Assembly: GCF_000233715.2 (NCBI RefSeq)
Contig: NC_021184.1
Coordinates: forward strand, 620,001-684,000
Direction: 5' to 3'
DNA: 64,000 bases
Origin: Desulfoscipio gibsoniae DSM 7213
GTDB lineage: Bacteria > Bacillota > Desulfotomaculia > Desulfotomaculales > Desulfallaceae
Positions 26,924 through 33,981 of this stretch are shown in pieces; the first letter of the stretch is position 1; each line of letters starts with the position of its first letter. The translations under genes were made by a program, and so were the position numbers. The notes under the pieces were generated by a model. It did no database searches. It was not told where the DNA came from and was given only the letters and a program-made list of their open reading frames with translations.

Positions 26924-27679
26924 ATGAGTGTGCAAGATAGAGTTGCTCTGGTTACCGGTTCCGGGGGCGGAATCGGGGAAGTGGTAGCCAAAACCCTTGC
27001 GCAAAACGGGGCCAGGGTGGTTATCAACGATATTAATGAAGAAAATGTGATGAGAGTTGCAGAAGATATAAAAAACGCGGGCGGAGAAGCATTGGGCTTT
27101 GTTGCGGACATCTCACAAAGACAACAGGTCCAAATGATGATTAATAGAACCGTGGAGCGTTTCGGCAGTATTGACATCCTGGTCAACAATGCGGGGATTG
27201 CCAAAGACAAGGGCTTTCTTAAAATGACTGAGGAAGATTGGGACAGTGTACTTAATGTAAACCTTAAAGGAATGTTTAATACCTGCCAGGCAGCCATAGC
27301 CCACATGAGGGAAAGGAAATACGGGCGGATTATCAATATTTCGTCCCGGGCCTGGCTGGGCTGGCCGGGGCAGGCCAACTATTCAGCATCCAAGGGTGGC
27401 GTGGTAAGTCTTAGCAGAACACTGGCACTGGAAATGGCCAAACATAAAATCACGGTTAACTGTATAGCGCCTGGGATTATCAGAACTCCTTTATTCGATA
27501 TGTTAAAGGAAGAAGTGCAAAAAAATCTGCTGGCACTCCAGCCCGTGGGCAGAATCGGGGAGCCGGAGGAAATTGCTTATGGCGTTCTGTTTTTTGCTTC
27601 TGACGAATCCAATTACGTTACCGGGCAAACCATATTTATCTGCGGCGGCAAGAGTATCTACAGTTCACTATCCGTTTAA
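26924..27679 (+). CDS. bbsC: BbsC, SDR subunit of the hydroxyacyl-CoA dehydrogenase (copy 1)
   Basis: 251-residue short-chain dehydrogenase with TGSGGGIGE, NNAG and a complete Ser140-Tyr153-Lys157 active site (ISSRAW, NYSASK). With BbsD it oxidises 2-[hydroxy(phenyl)methyl]succinyl-CoA with NAD. As I recall, in betaproteobacterial BbsCD the C subunit is a pseudoenzyme; this one keeps all catalytic and cofactor motifs. Only one residue (Lys/Glu in GFLKMTEED) was seen to differ from copy 2. ATG 26924 follows GGGAGGAGG. Confidence 0.9.
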   Translation: MSVQDRVALVTGSGGGIGEVVAKTLAQNGARVVINDINEENVMRVAEDIKNAGGEALGFVADISQRQQVQMMINRTVERFGSIDILVNNAGIAKDKGFLKMTEEDWDSVLNVNLKGMFNTCQAAIAHMRERKYGRIINISSRAWLGWPGQANYSASKGGVVSLSRTLALEMAKHKITVNCIAPGIIRTPLFDMLKEEVQKNLLALQPVGRIGEPEEIAYGVLFFASDESNYVTGQTIFICGGKSIYSSLSV

Positions 27680-27708
27680 TGCTTTAATTGGAAGGAGGTT
27701 AAAAGGAT

Positions 27709-28455
27709 ATGCAAGTTAAAGATAGAGTAGCTCTAATCACAGGTTCGGGAGGCGGCATAGGGGAAGGAATAGCCAAGAAACTGGCCAAGTGCGGGGCCAA
27801 AGTAGTAGTTAACGACGTTGACAACACCAAGGTTGACCGTGTTGTGGGAGAAATCCTTGAAGCCGGTGGCACAGCCATGGGTATAGTTGCAGATATAACC
27901 AAACTGGCTGAAGTCGAGTCAATGTTCAATAAAACAGTTGAACAATATGGTCAAATTGACATTCTGGTCAACAACGCCGGGGTAGCCAGGGACAAATCAA
28001 TCAGAAAGTTAACCGAAGAAGACTGGGACATCGTATTAAACGTCAACCTGAAAGGCGCGTTCTTCTGTGCTAAAGTAGCCTCTGAATATATGAGAAATCA
28101 AGGTTACGGTAGAATCATCAATATCTCCTCAAGGGCCTGGCTGGGCGGCCCGGGGCAAGCCAACTACTCGGCATCCAAAGGCGGTATAGTCAGCCTCACC
28201 AGGACACTGGCCCTGGAGCTGGGCAGGAAAGGTGTTACCGTAAACTGTATCGCACCCGGTTTAATCGACACACCACTATGGCAAATTCTTACGCCCGAGA
28301 TCCAAGAACGGCTCAGGAATAAACAACCCGGTAAAGAAATCGGCACCGTTGATGACATCGCCAATGGAGTGCTGTTCTTTGCCGGTGAGGGAGCAGGTTA
28401 CATTACCGGGCAAACTATCTTTATCTGCGGTGGCCGGAGCTTATTTGCGGGTTGA
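27709..28455 (+). CDS. bbsD: BbsD, SDR subunit of the hydroxyacyl-CoA dehydrogenase (copy 1)
   Basis: 248-residue SDR, clearly paralogous to BbsC and colinear with it through the catalytic region: TGSGGGIGE, NNAG, ISSRAW and NYSASK (Tyr153, Lys157). It forms the dehydrogenase with BbsC. ATG 27709 follows GGAGG, 29 bp after bbsC. Copy 2 differs at only two residues near the C-terminus (KEIGTVDD versus KDIGNVDD). Confidence 0.9.
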   Translation: MQVKDRVALITGSGGGIGEGIAKKLAKCGAKVVVNDVDNTKVDRVVGEILEAGGTAMGIVADITKLAEVESMFNKTVEQYGQIDILVNNAGVARDKSIRKLTEEDWDIVLNVNLKGAFFCAKVASEYMRNQGYGRIINISSRAWLGGPGQANYSASKGGIVSLTRTLALELGRKGVTVNCIAPGLIDTPLWQILTPEIQERLRNKQPGKEIGTVDDIANGVLFFAGEGAGYITGQTIFICGGRSLFAG

Positions 28456-28613
28456 TGTAAACTGGTTTAATTTTGAAGGGGTTTTATCCCCTTCCCCTCG
28501 GAAGGGGATACTGGAGTATTGGCAGCTCACACTGGGCTGCCGGTAAGCAGGAACTCTTGGCTTGCCGCGATATAACCAAATGCGGCAGGTGAGAGAGGAG
28601 GTAAAGACACAGA
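28456..28613 (+). promoter_or_regulatory. Structured leader between bbsD and bbsE
   Basis: 158 bp with several self-complementary elements: CCCCTTCC...GGAAGGGG, GGCAGC...GCTGCC, and TGCCGC...GCGGCA just before the bbsE ribosome binding site AGAGGAGG. It could be an RNA processing or stability element. The related leader in copy 2 is duplicated. Confidence 0.5.
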
Positions 28614-29861
28614 ATGGAATCAAAAACAAGTCCACTCGCGGATGTGCGGGTGTTGGAATTGGCCGGTGAGGTTGGCAGTTGTGCCGGAAAGATGTTTGCC
28701 GATCTTGGCGCCGATGTAATTCATATCGAACCGCCTCAAGGTGACCCGGCTAGAAGGTATCAACCTTTTTACAAAGATGTGCCCAGTACCGAAGGAAGTC
28801 TTGAATATCAGTACTTTAACACCAACAAAAGAGGTATGGTCCTGGATATAACCACCGAGGAAGGTAAGGAAATATTTCTTAAACTGGTAAAAACAGCCGA
28901 CATCCTTATCGAGAACGAACGCCCCGGTTACCTTGACCAACTGGGACTGGGCTACAGTCAATTAAGCGCTGTAAACCCAAAGCTTGTTCATGTAGCCATA
29001 ACCCCCTTTGGGCAGGATGGCCCGTATAAAGATTTTCCGCAGTCGGATCTGGTATGCATGGCTATGGGTGGCTTTTTATACCTGGCCGGCAAAGATGATG
29101 AAAAACCCTCCCGGGCATACGGCGATCAAGCATATATGATGGGTTCACTGTATGCGGCAATGGGAAGTATCATCGCCCTGTATCATGCTGAAGCAACCGG
29201 AGAAGGACAGTTTCTGGATGTTTCCATGCAGGAGAGCGTATCCACCGCCCTGGAAAACGCGGTGCAATACTATGACCTGGAAGGTATAATCCGCAGGAGC
29301 TTAATCGGTGCGGAAGCCGGATATGGTACATATCCCTGCCGGGACGGGTATATCTTTGTAATGGCGGCCATGGGTAAAAACCGCTACCTGTGGGATCCCT
29401 TCGTTGATTGGCTGATCGAAGATAAAATTGAAGGCGCTGAAGTTCTAAGGGGCGATGAATGGTTGGACCCGCTGTATCGCCGCAAAGAGGAATCGGTAGA
29501 AACATTCAAGAAAATCGTTGAACCTTTCCTAATGAATAAAGATAAGCTGTTTTTATATGAGGAAAGCCAGCGCCGCAAATGCTGTGTTTTCCCCGTGAGC
29601 AGCCCCAAGGATGTTTACAACAATCCCCAACTGCAATACCGGAAATTTTTCAAAACAATGTACCATGAAGCACTGGGGGGCGAGATCCATTATCCCGGTC
29701 CTGCTTATGATATGACTGAGATGAAGTGGGAGCTGAGTAAACCGGCTCCGGTTTTCGGGCAGCACACCAGTGAGATTCTGCAGGAATTGGGGTATACACC
29801 TGATCAAATAGCAGTGCTGGTGAAAGGGGGTGTAGTGGTTGTCAAAGAAGATGCCGCTTGA
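28614..29861 (+). CDS. bbsE: BbsE, succinyl-CoA:benzylsuccinate CoA-transferase subunit (copy 1)
   Basis: 415-residue type III (CaiB/BaiF) CoA-transferase. It has GADVIHIEPPQGD, an Asp at the catalytic place in RAYGDQAYMMGSLYAAM, and GEGQFLDVSMQE. With BbsF it moves CoA from succinyl-CoA to benzylsuccinate, so activation needs no ATP. ATG 28614 follows AGAGGAGG. Its last 23 bases overlap the start of bbsF. It differs from copy 2 at a few places (RRY/RAY, GYL/GCL, CRDGYI/CWDGYV). Confidence 0.92.
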   Translation: MESKTSPLADVRVLELAGEVGSCAGKMFADLGADVIHIEPPQGDPARRYQPFYKDVPSTEGSLEYQYFNTNKRGMVLDITTEEGKEIFLKLVKTADILIENERPGYLDQLGLGYSQLSAVNPKLVHVAITPFGQDGPYKDFPQSDLVCMAMGGFLYLAGKDDEKPSRAYGDQAYMMGSLYAAMGSIIALYHAEATGEGQFLDVSMQESVSTALENAVQYYDLEGIIRRSLIGAEAGYGTYPCRDGYIFVMAAMGKNRYLWDPFVDWLIEDKIEGAEVLRGDEWLDPLYRRKEESVETFKKIVEPFLMNKDKLFLYEESQRRKCCVFPVSSPKDVYNNPQLQYRKFFKTMYHEALGGEIHYPGPAYDMTEMKWELSKPAPVFGQHTSEILQELGYTPDQIAVLVKGGVVVVKEDAA

Positions 29862-31059
29862 TGGAATTATTGTAGCCGACTTTACCTGGGTAGGAGCCGG
29901 TCCCATAGCCACCCGGTTCTTGAGCGAATATGGTGCCAAGGTGATTAAGATTGAAACAAAAAGCAAGCCTGAAATACTGCGGATGACGGGACCATTTAAA
30001 GACGGCATACCCGGGGTAGATCGAAGCGGCTATTTCAGCAACCGCAACCCCAATAAACAAAGTATCTCTTTAAATATGAAACACCCTAAAGCCCGTGATG
30101 TCGCAGCCCGGATAATTGAAAAGAGCGATCTGGTAATTAATAACTTCAGACCAGGGGTTATGGAAAAATGGAAGTTGGGCTACGAAGACGTTAAAAAGAT
30201 TAAGCCAGATATCATATTTGTCACCATGTCAATGCAAGGATCATCCGGTCCGCACAGCTCTTACATGGGATTCGGGGCCACGCTTAACGCCCTGGTCGGT
30301 TTCAACCACCTGAGCGGTTTTCCCGACCAGCCTCCTTTCGGTACGGGAACAAACTACTCCGACCACGTTGCAGTGCCGACCCATACAATTTTTGCCCTTA
30401 TGGCGGCGTTCAGACACCGCAATAAAACCGGTAAAGGGCAATTTATTGAAATCCCGCAGTCGGAAGCAGCGATTTGCATGAAACCGGTTGCGGTCATGGA
30501 TTATGCCGTCAACGGCCGTGAACAAAGCCGCATCGGCAACAGGCATCTCAATGCGGCACCCCACGGGGTTTACCGGACATCGGGCGATAAAAGGTGGATC
30601 GGCATAGCCGTATACAATGACAGCGAATGGGAGTCCCTGAAAAATGTAATGGGTAATCCGGCGTGGGCCAATGACCCCAAATTCGCCACCAAAGAAGGGC
30701 GGATGGCCAACCAGGATCAGCTGGACAGCATGATTGAAAAATGGACCAGTGGGCAAGACGGCCATGAACTGATGCAAAAATTGGCCGGCAGCGGAGTGCG
30801 GGCCGGCATGGTGCTAAATGCCAAGGATATGTTGGAAGACCCGCAGATGCAAGCAAGGGGCCACTGGGTTTACCTGGACCACCCGGAAATAGGGGTAAGC
30901 GCGTATAACGGTTGTCCAGTCCACATGTCCAAAACGCCTGCCCAGTACAAAACAGCCGCGCCTTTACTGGGCCAGCATACTGAGGAAGTAATGAAGGAAT
31001 TTTTAAATATGGACGACCGGGAGTATAAGCAATTAGAAGCTGATCAAGTGTTTGCATAA
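29839..31059 (+). CDS. bbsF: BbsF, succinyl-CoA:benzylsuccinate CoA-transferase subunit (copy 1)
   Basis: 406-residue type III CoA-transferase, paralogous to BbsE, with the catalytic-type Asp in GTNYSDHVAVPTHTIFAL and GKGQFIEIPQSE. TTG 29839 is chosen because GAAAGGGGG lies eight bases upstream inside bbsE; ATG 29851 is the alternative. The protein is identical in copy 2 and I saw no base differences in the stretches compared. Confidence 0.92.
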   Translation: MSKKMPLDGIIVADFTWVGAGPIATRFLSEYGAKVIKIETKSKPEILRMTGPFKDGIPGVDRSGYFSNRNPNKQSISLNMKHPKARDVAARIIEKSDLVINNFRPGVMEKWKLGYEDVKKIKPDIIFVTMSMQGSSGPHSSYMGFGATLNALVGFNHLSGFPDQPPFGTGTNYSDHVAVPTHTIFALMAAFRHRNKTGKGQFIEIPQSEAAICMKPVAVMDYAVNGREQSRIGNRHLNAAPHGVYRTSGDKRWIGIAVYNDSEWESLKNVMGNPAWANDPKFATKEGRMANQDQLDSMIEKWTSGQDGHELMQKLAGSGVRAGMVLNAKDMLEDPQMQARGHWVYLDHPEIGVSAYNGCPVHMSKTPAQYKTAAPLLGQHTEEVMKEFLNMDDREYKQLEADQVFA

Positions 31060-31069
31060 CACTACAGCG

Positions 31070-31152
31070 ATGGTGCCAGGTGTTGAAAGGTTGAAAGTTG
31101 AAAATGAAGACGATCAGGGGTAATGGCTCAATAAGTAATTTTCGCTGTAATA
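31070..31152 (+). repeat. Dispersed island repeat R1
   Basis: Starts GGTGCCAGGTGTTGAAAG, continues with TTGAAAG units, then GACGATCAGGGGTAATGG and ends TAATTTTCGCTGTA. It fills the bbsF-bbsG gap and is repeated in the same place in copy 2 (57869-57951). Confidence 0.85.
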
Positions 31153-31204
31153 ATAATAAAAAACCATATTTACCGGGTTACTTTTAACATAAGGGGGAGC
31201 ACCT

Positions 31205-32410
31205 ATGGATTTTTCCTTACCTGAAGAGTATGTAATGCTAAAACAGATGGTGCGCAAGTTTACCGAAAAAGAAATGTTTCCACTGGAACAAACCATTATC
31301 AACCGGGAAGCGGAAAGAGGTCTGTCGGACACGCCCGTCATTCCCCCCGAAGATGAAAAGAGGCTGCTGGAAAAAACAAATGAATTAGGCCTATGGGGTA
31401 TCGACGTCCCGGAGAAATTCGGGGGGCAGGAACTGGGCTACCTGGCCAAGGTCATTGTGGTGGAGGAGATGAACCGTTCCATTGTTCCTTTGACGCTTCC
31501 TCCCGATGCACCGAACCTGAATTATTTACTGTCCTGCTGCAATGAGCAGCAATATGAAAAATACCTCTTGCCCTATGCTCGGGGAGAAAAAATATCCGCC
31601 CTGGCTATGACCGAGCCCAACGCGGGCACCGACGCCGGCGGTATCCAATTGCGCGCCGACCGCCGGGGAGATAAGTGGGTATTAAACGGCAGCAAAATGT
31701 TCATCAGTTTTGCCCATAAGGCCGATTTCTTCATCACCATTGCGGTATCGGATAGGGAAAAGGGCAAAAGGGGCGGTTTTACCGCCTTCCTGGTGGATAA
31801 GAACACACCCGGCCTGACTGTTGTCCGCAATATTCCGGTTATCGGAGAAATGGTATCCTATGAGCTTGTTTACGATAATGTGGAACTGGATGAAAGTCAA
31901 GTACTGGGTGAGGTTGGGCAGGCTTTTATCCCACTGCAGAACCGCTTTGGCGTGCGCCGTATGGAGCTGGGGGCCCGCTGCTGCGGACTGGCGGACAGAC
32001 TGATTAAATTAATGATTGAACAAGCCAATATTCGAACCACTTTCGGCAAGCCCCTGGCGGATCGCCAGGCTGTGCAGTGGTGGATCACCAATTCAATGAT
32101 GGACCTGCATGCCGCGCGGCTGATGGTTTATCATGCCGCCTGGAAAGCGGACCAGGGGATTAAAGATTTGCGTTTGGAAGCAGCCATGGTCAAGGTATTT
32201 TGTACCGAGATGCTTACCCGCATAGCGGACCGGGCAATTCAAGTGCATGGCGGACTGGGCCTAAGTAAGGAAATGCCCATTGAATACATCTACAGACTGG
32301 TACGTATTTTCCGCATTGTAGAAGGCCCGTCCGAGATACACCGCTGGCTGGTGGCCAGGGAATTAACCAGGAATAACAAAGTTTATGATACATTTGCACT
32401 GGAGCGCTAA
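31205..32410 (+). CDS. bbsG: BbsG, benzylsuccinyl-CoA dehydrogenase (copy 1)
   Basis: 401-residue acyl-CoA dehydrogenase, a flavoprotein that oxidises benzylsuccinyl-CoA to phenylitaconyl-CoA and passes electrons to ETF. The catalytic base is Glu373 in VEGPSEIHRWLVAREL; ALAMTEPNAGTDAGG and RTTFGKPLADRQAVQ are FAD/substrate motifs. ATG 31205 follows AAGGGGGA. The first two thirds match copy 2 nearly perfectly and the last third carries scattered differences, so a conversion tract probably ends near 31.9 kb. Confidence 0.93.
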   Translation: MDFSLPEEYVMLKQMVRKFTEKEMFPLEQTIINREAERGLSDTPVIPPEDEKRLLEKTNELGLWGIDVPEKFGGQELGYLAKVIVVEEMNRSIVPLTLPPDAPNLNYLLSCCNEQQYEKYLLPYARGEKISALAMTEPNAGTDAGGIQLRADRRGDKWVLNGSKMFISFAHKADFFITIAVSDREKGKRGGFTAFLVDKNTPGLTVVRNIPVIGEMVSYELVYDNVELDESQVLGEVGQAFIPLQNRFGVRRMELGARCCGLADRLIKLMIEQANIRTTFGKPLADRQAVQWWITNSMMDLHAARLMVYHAAWKADQGIKDLRLEAAMVKVFCTEMLTRIADRAIQVHGGLGLSKEMPIEYIYRLVRIFRIVEGPSEIHRWLVARELTRNNKVYDTFALER

Positions 32411-32419
32411 CACTGCAGA

Positions 32420-32525
32420 GAATTGGTACCGGGTGTTGAAAGTTGAAAGTTGAAAGTTGAAATATAATCGCCGGGGAAAAGGAAAATACCTGCGGGCAGT
32501 TGTTTAATAGGTAATTTTCGCTGTG
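32420..32525 (+). repeat. Dispersed island repeat R2 (divergent)
   Basis: A variant beginning GGTACCGGGTGTTGAAAG with four TTGAAAG units, ending TAATTTTCGCTGTGC. It separates bbsG from bbsH in copy 1; copy 2 has only a 47-bp gap there and no repeat. Confidence 0.75.
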
Positions 32526-32594
32526 CTGCTAATTTAAATTTAAATTTTAAAAGTATTAAAAATATAAGATAAATATGAGGAAGGGGAATGAAGA

Positions 32595-33362
32595 GTGGGC
32601 GTACTTTTTGAAAAAGATGGTCATGTGGCCGTTGTCACCTTAAACCGGCCGGAAGCTTTAAACGCTTTGGATCCTGAATCCTGGGAAGAGTTAAAGCAAA
32701 TTTGGTACGAGATAAAAACCGATCCGGAAATTAGAGTGACTGTTTTAACCGGGGCCGGGGAAAAATCATTCTGCACAGGCTCGGACATGAAGAAAACCAT
32801 GCCCCCCAAGGAGAATTTTGCTTCCACTTATTTTGAAACCGAAAGCTTAATTGCGCCAATGGAAATGTGGAAACCAATCATCTGTGCCATCAACGGCTAC
32901 GCCATCGGTGGCGGCCTGGAAATGGCCCTTGCCTGCGATATCCGCATAGCATCCTCAAAAGCCTCTTTTGGCTTATCGGAAGTTAAAGTGGGCAGCCTGC
33001 CCGGCCTTGGTGGCACACAGCGCCTGCTCCGTGCCATACCACCGGCCATTGCTATGAAGATGCTTTTAACGGCTGAGCGTATTAATGCTGAGGAGGCATA
33101 CCGGATCGGCCTGATCAGTGATGTTGTGGAGCCCGATCAGCTTTTAGACTACGCCAAACAAATGGCCAAGAAAATCGCCGGCAATGCCCCGTTATCGGTA
33201 AAAGCAGCCAAGCAGGCAGTTGTTATCGGCGCCGACCTGCCCCTCAGGCAAGGTATGGCCTATGAAAACCTGCTCTGGGGAATACTCCGGGACACCGAGG
33301 ATAGGATTGAAGGCCGCGTAGCATTTGCTGAGAAGAGACCTCCAGAATACAAGGGCAGGTAA
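32595..33362 (+). CDS. bbsH: BbsH, phenylitaconyl-CoA hydratase (copy 1)
   Basis: 255-residue crotonase. Both catalytic glutamates of enoyl-CoA hydratases are present, in AIGGGLEMALACD and FGLSEVKVGSLPGLGGTQRL. It hydrates phenylitaconyl-CoA to the hydroxy intermediate used by BbsCD. GTG 32595 follows AAGGGG; an ATG at 32588 is out of frame. Less similar to copy 2 than bbsB-G are (for example ENFAS/ENYAS, IPPAI/ISSAI). Confidence 0.92.
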   Translation: MGVLFEKDGHVAVVTLNRPEALNALDPESWEELKQIWYEIKTDPEIRVTVLTGAGEKSFCTGSDMKKTMPPKENFASTYFETESLIAPMEMWKPIICAINGYAIGGGLEMALACDIRIASSKASFGLSEVKVGSLPGLGGTQRLLRAIPPAIAMKMLLTAERINAEEAYRIGLISDVVEPDQLLDYAKQMAKKIAGNAPLSVKAAKQAVVIGADLPLRQGMAYENLLWGILRDTEDRIEGRVAFAEKRPPEYKGR

Positions 33363-33435
33363 TTAATCAATAAATAAATAGTATGAGCTTAAATATAGAT
33401 TCAATCTAACTTAAGTTTCACTGCGACGGTGAGGT

Positions 33436-33493
33436 GGTGCCAGGTGTTGAAAGTTGAAAATCTAAAGATTTTAAACTTTCAACACCTGGCACC
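33436..33493. repeat. Palindromic island repeat R3 behind bbsH copy 1
   Basis: GGTGCCAGGTGTTGAAAGTT and its exact reverse complement form 20-bp arms, with an inner palindrome AAAATCT-AA-AGATTTT. As RNA it would make a long hairpin and could end or protect the bbs transcript. The rest of the 314-bp gap up to 33676 shows no gene. Confidence 0.85.
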
Positions 33494-33676
33494 AACCAAG
33501 GCGTTTTAAGCCGTCGCATATGATAAAAGCCCGTAGAATCACTGACAGAATGCATTATAAAGTCAGAATATTCTAAATAGTGGACTATTCTAAAAAGTAG
33601 AGTCAAAGTAAGCAAACGAGTTTCAGCAAGTATTTCCGTTGAAACGGAATTTATAAAAAAAGGAAAGGGTGGTATT

Positions 33677-33865
33677 GTGGCTACTTGTGCAGAGTGCAAA
33701 TCATTTTTTGCAATCCCTGAAAACGCGGATGATTTTAAACCGGGGAAAGGTGATTGCGTGCGTGAGGAAAAGGACCAAAAGGGTAAGTACTGGTTGTCAA
33801 AGCCCGTCATGGGCAACGTGGCAGCGGATAACTGCAAATACTTTATGAAAAAGCTGACCAATTAA
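33677..33865 (+). CDS. bssC: Gamma subunit (BssC-like) of glycyl radical enzyme 1
   Basis: 62 residues with four Cys: CAEC at 4-7, GDCVREE and NCKYF. The sequence CAECKSFFAIPENADDFKPG...GKYWLSKPV matches BssC, which carries a HiPIP-like [4Fe-4S] cluster and stays bound to the alpha subunit. Start is GTG 33677 after GGAAAGGGTGG. The alpha gene follows 116 bp later. Very similar to the gamma subunit of module 2. Confidence 0.9.
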   Translation: MATCAECKSFFAIPENADDFKPGKGDCVREEKDQKGKYWLSKPVMGNVAADNCKYFMKKLTN

Positions 33866-33981
33866 CGGCAAATCTATTAACAGGCAAATCAACTAAGGGG
33901 CAAATCAATTAGCGGTTAAACCAATTAGAATTCCATTGCTGGCGAATAAGAACCAATAAAAATAAGGGGGTTAATTATTAA

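Noticed and set aside
30241-31057. Two long minus-strand frames (178 and 169 codons) opposite bbsF
   Set aside because: Shadow frames of a GC-richer gene, overlapping each other and lacking ribosome binding sites.
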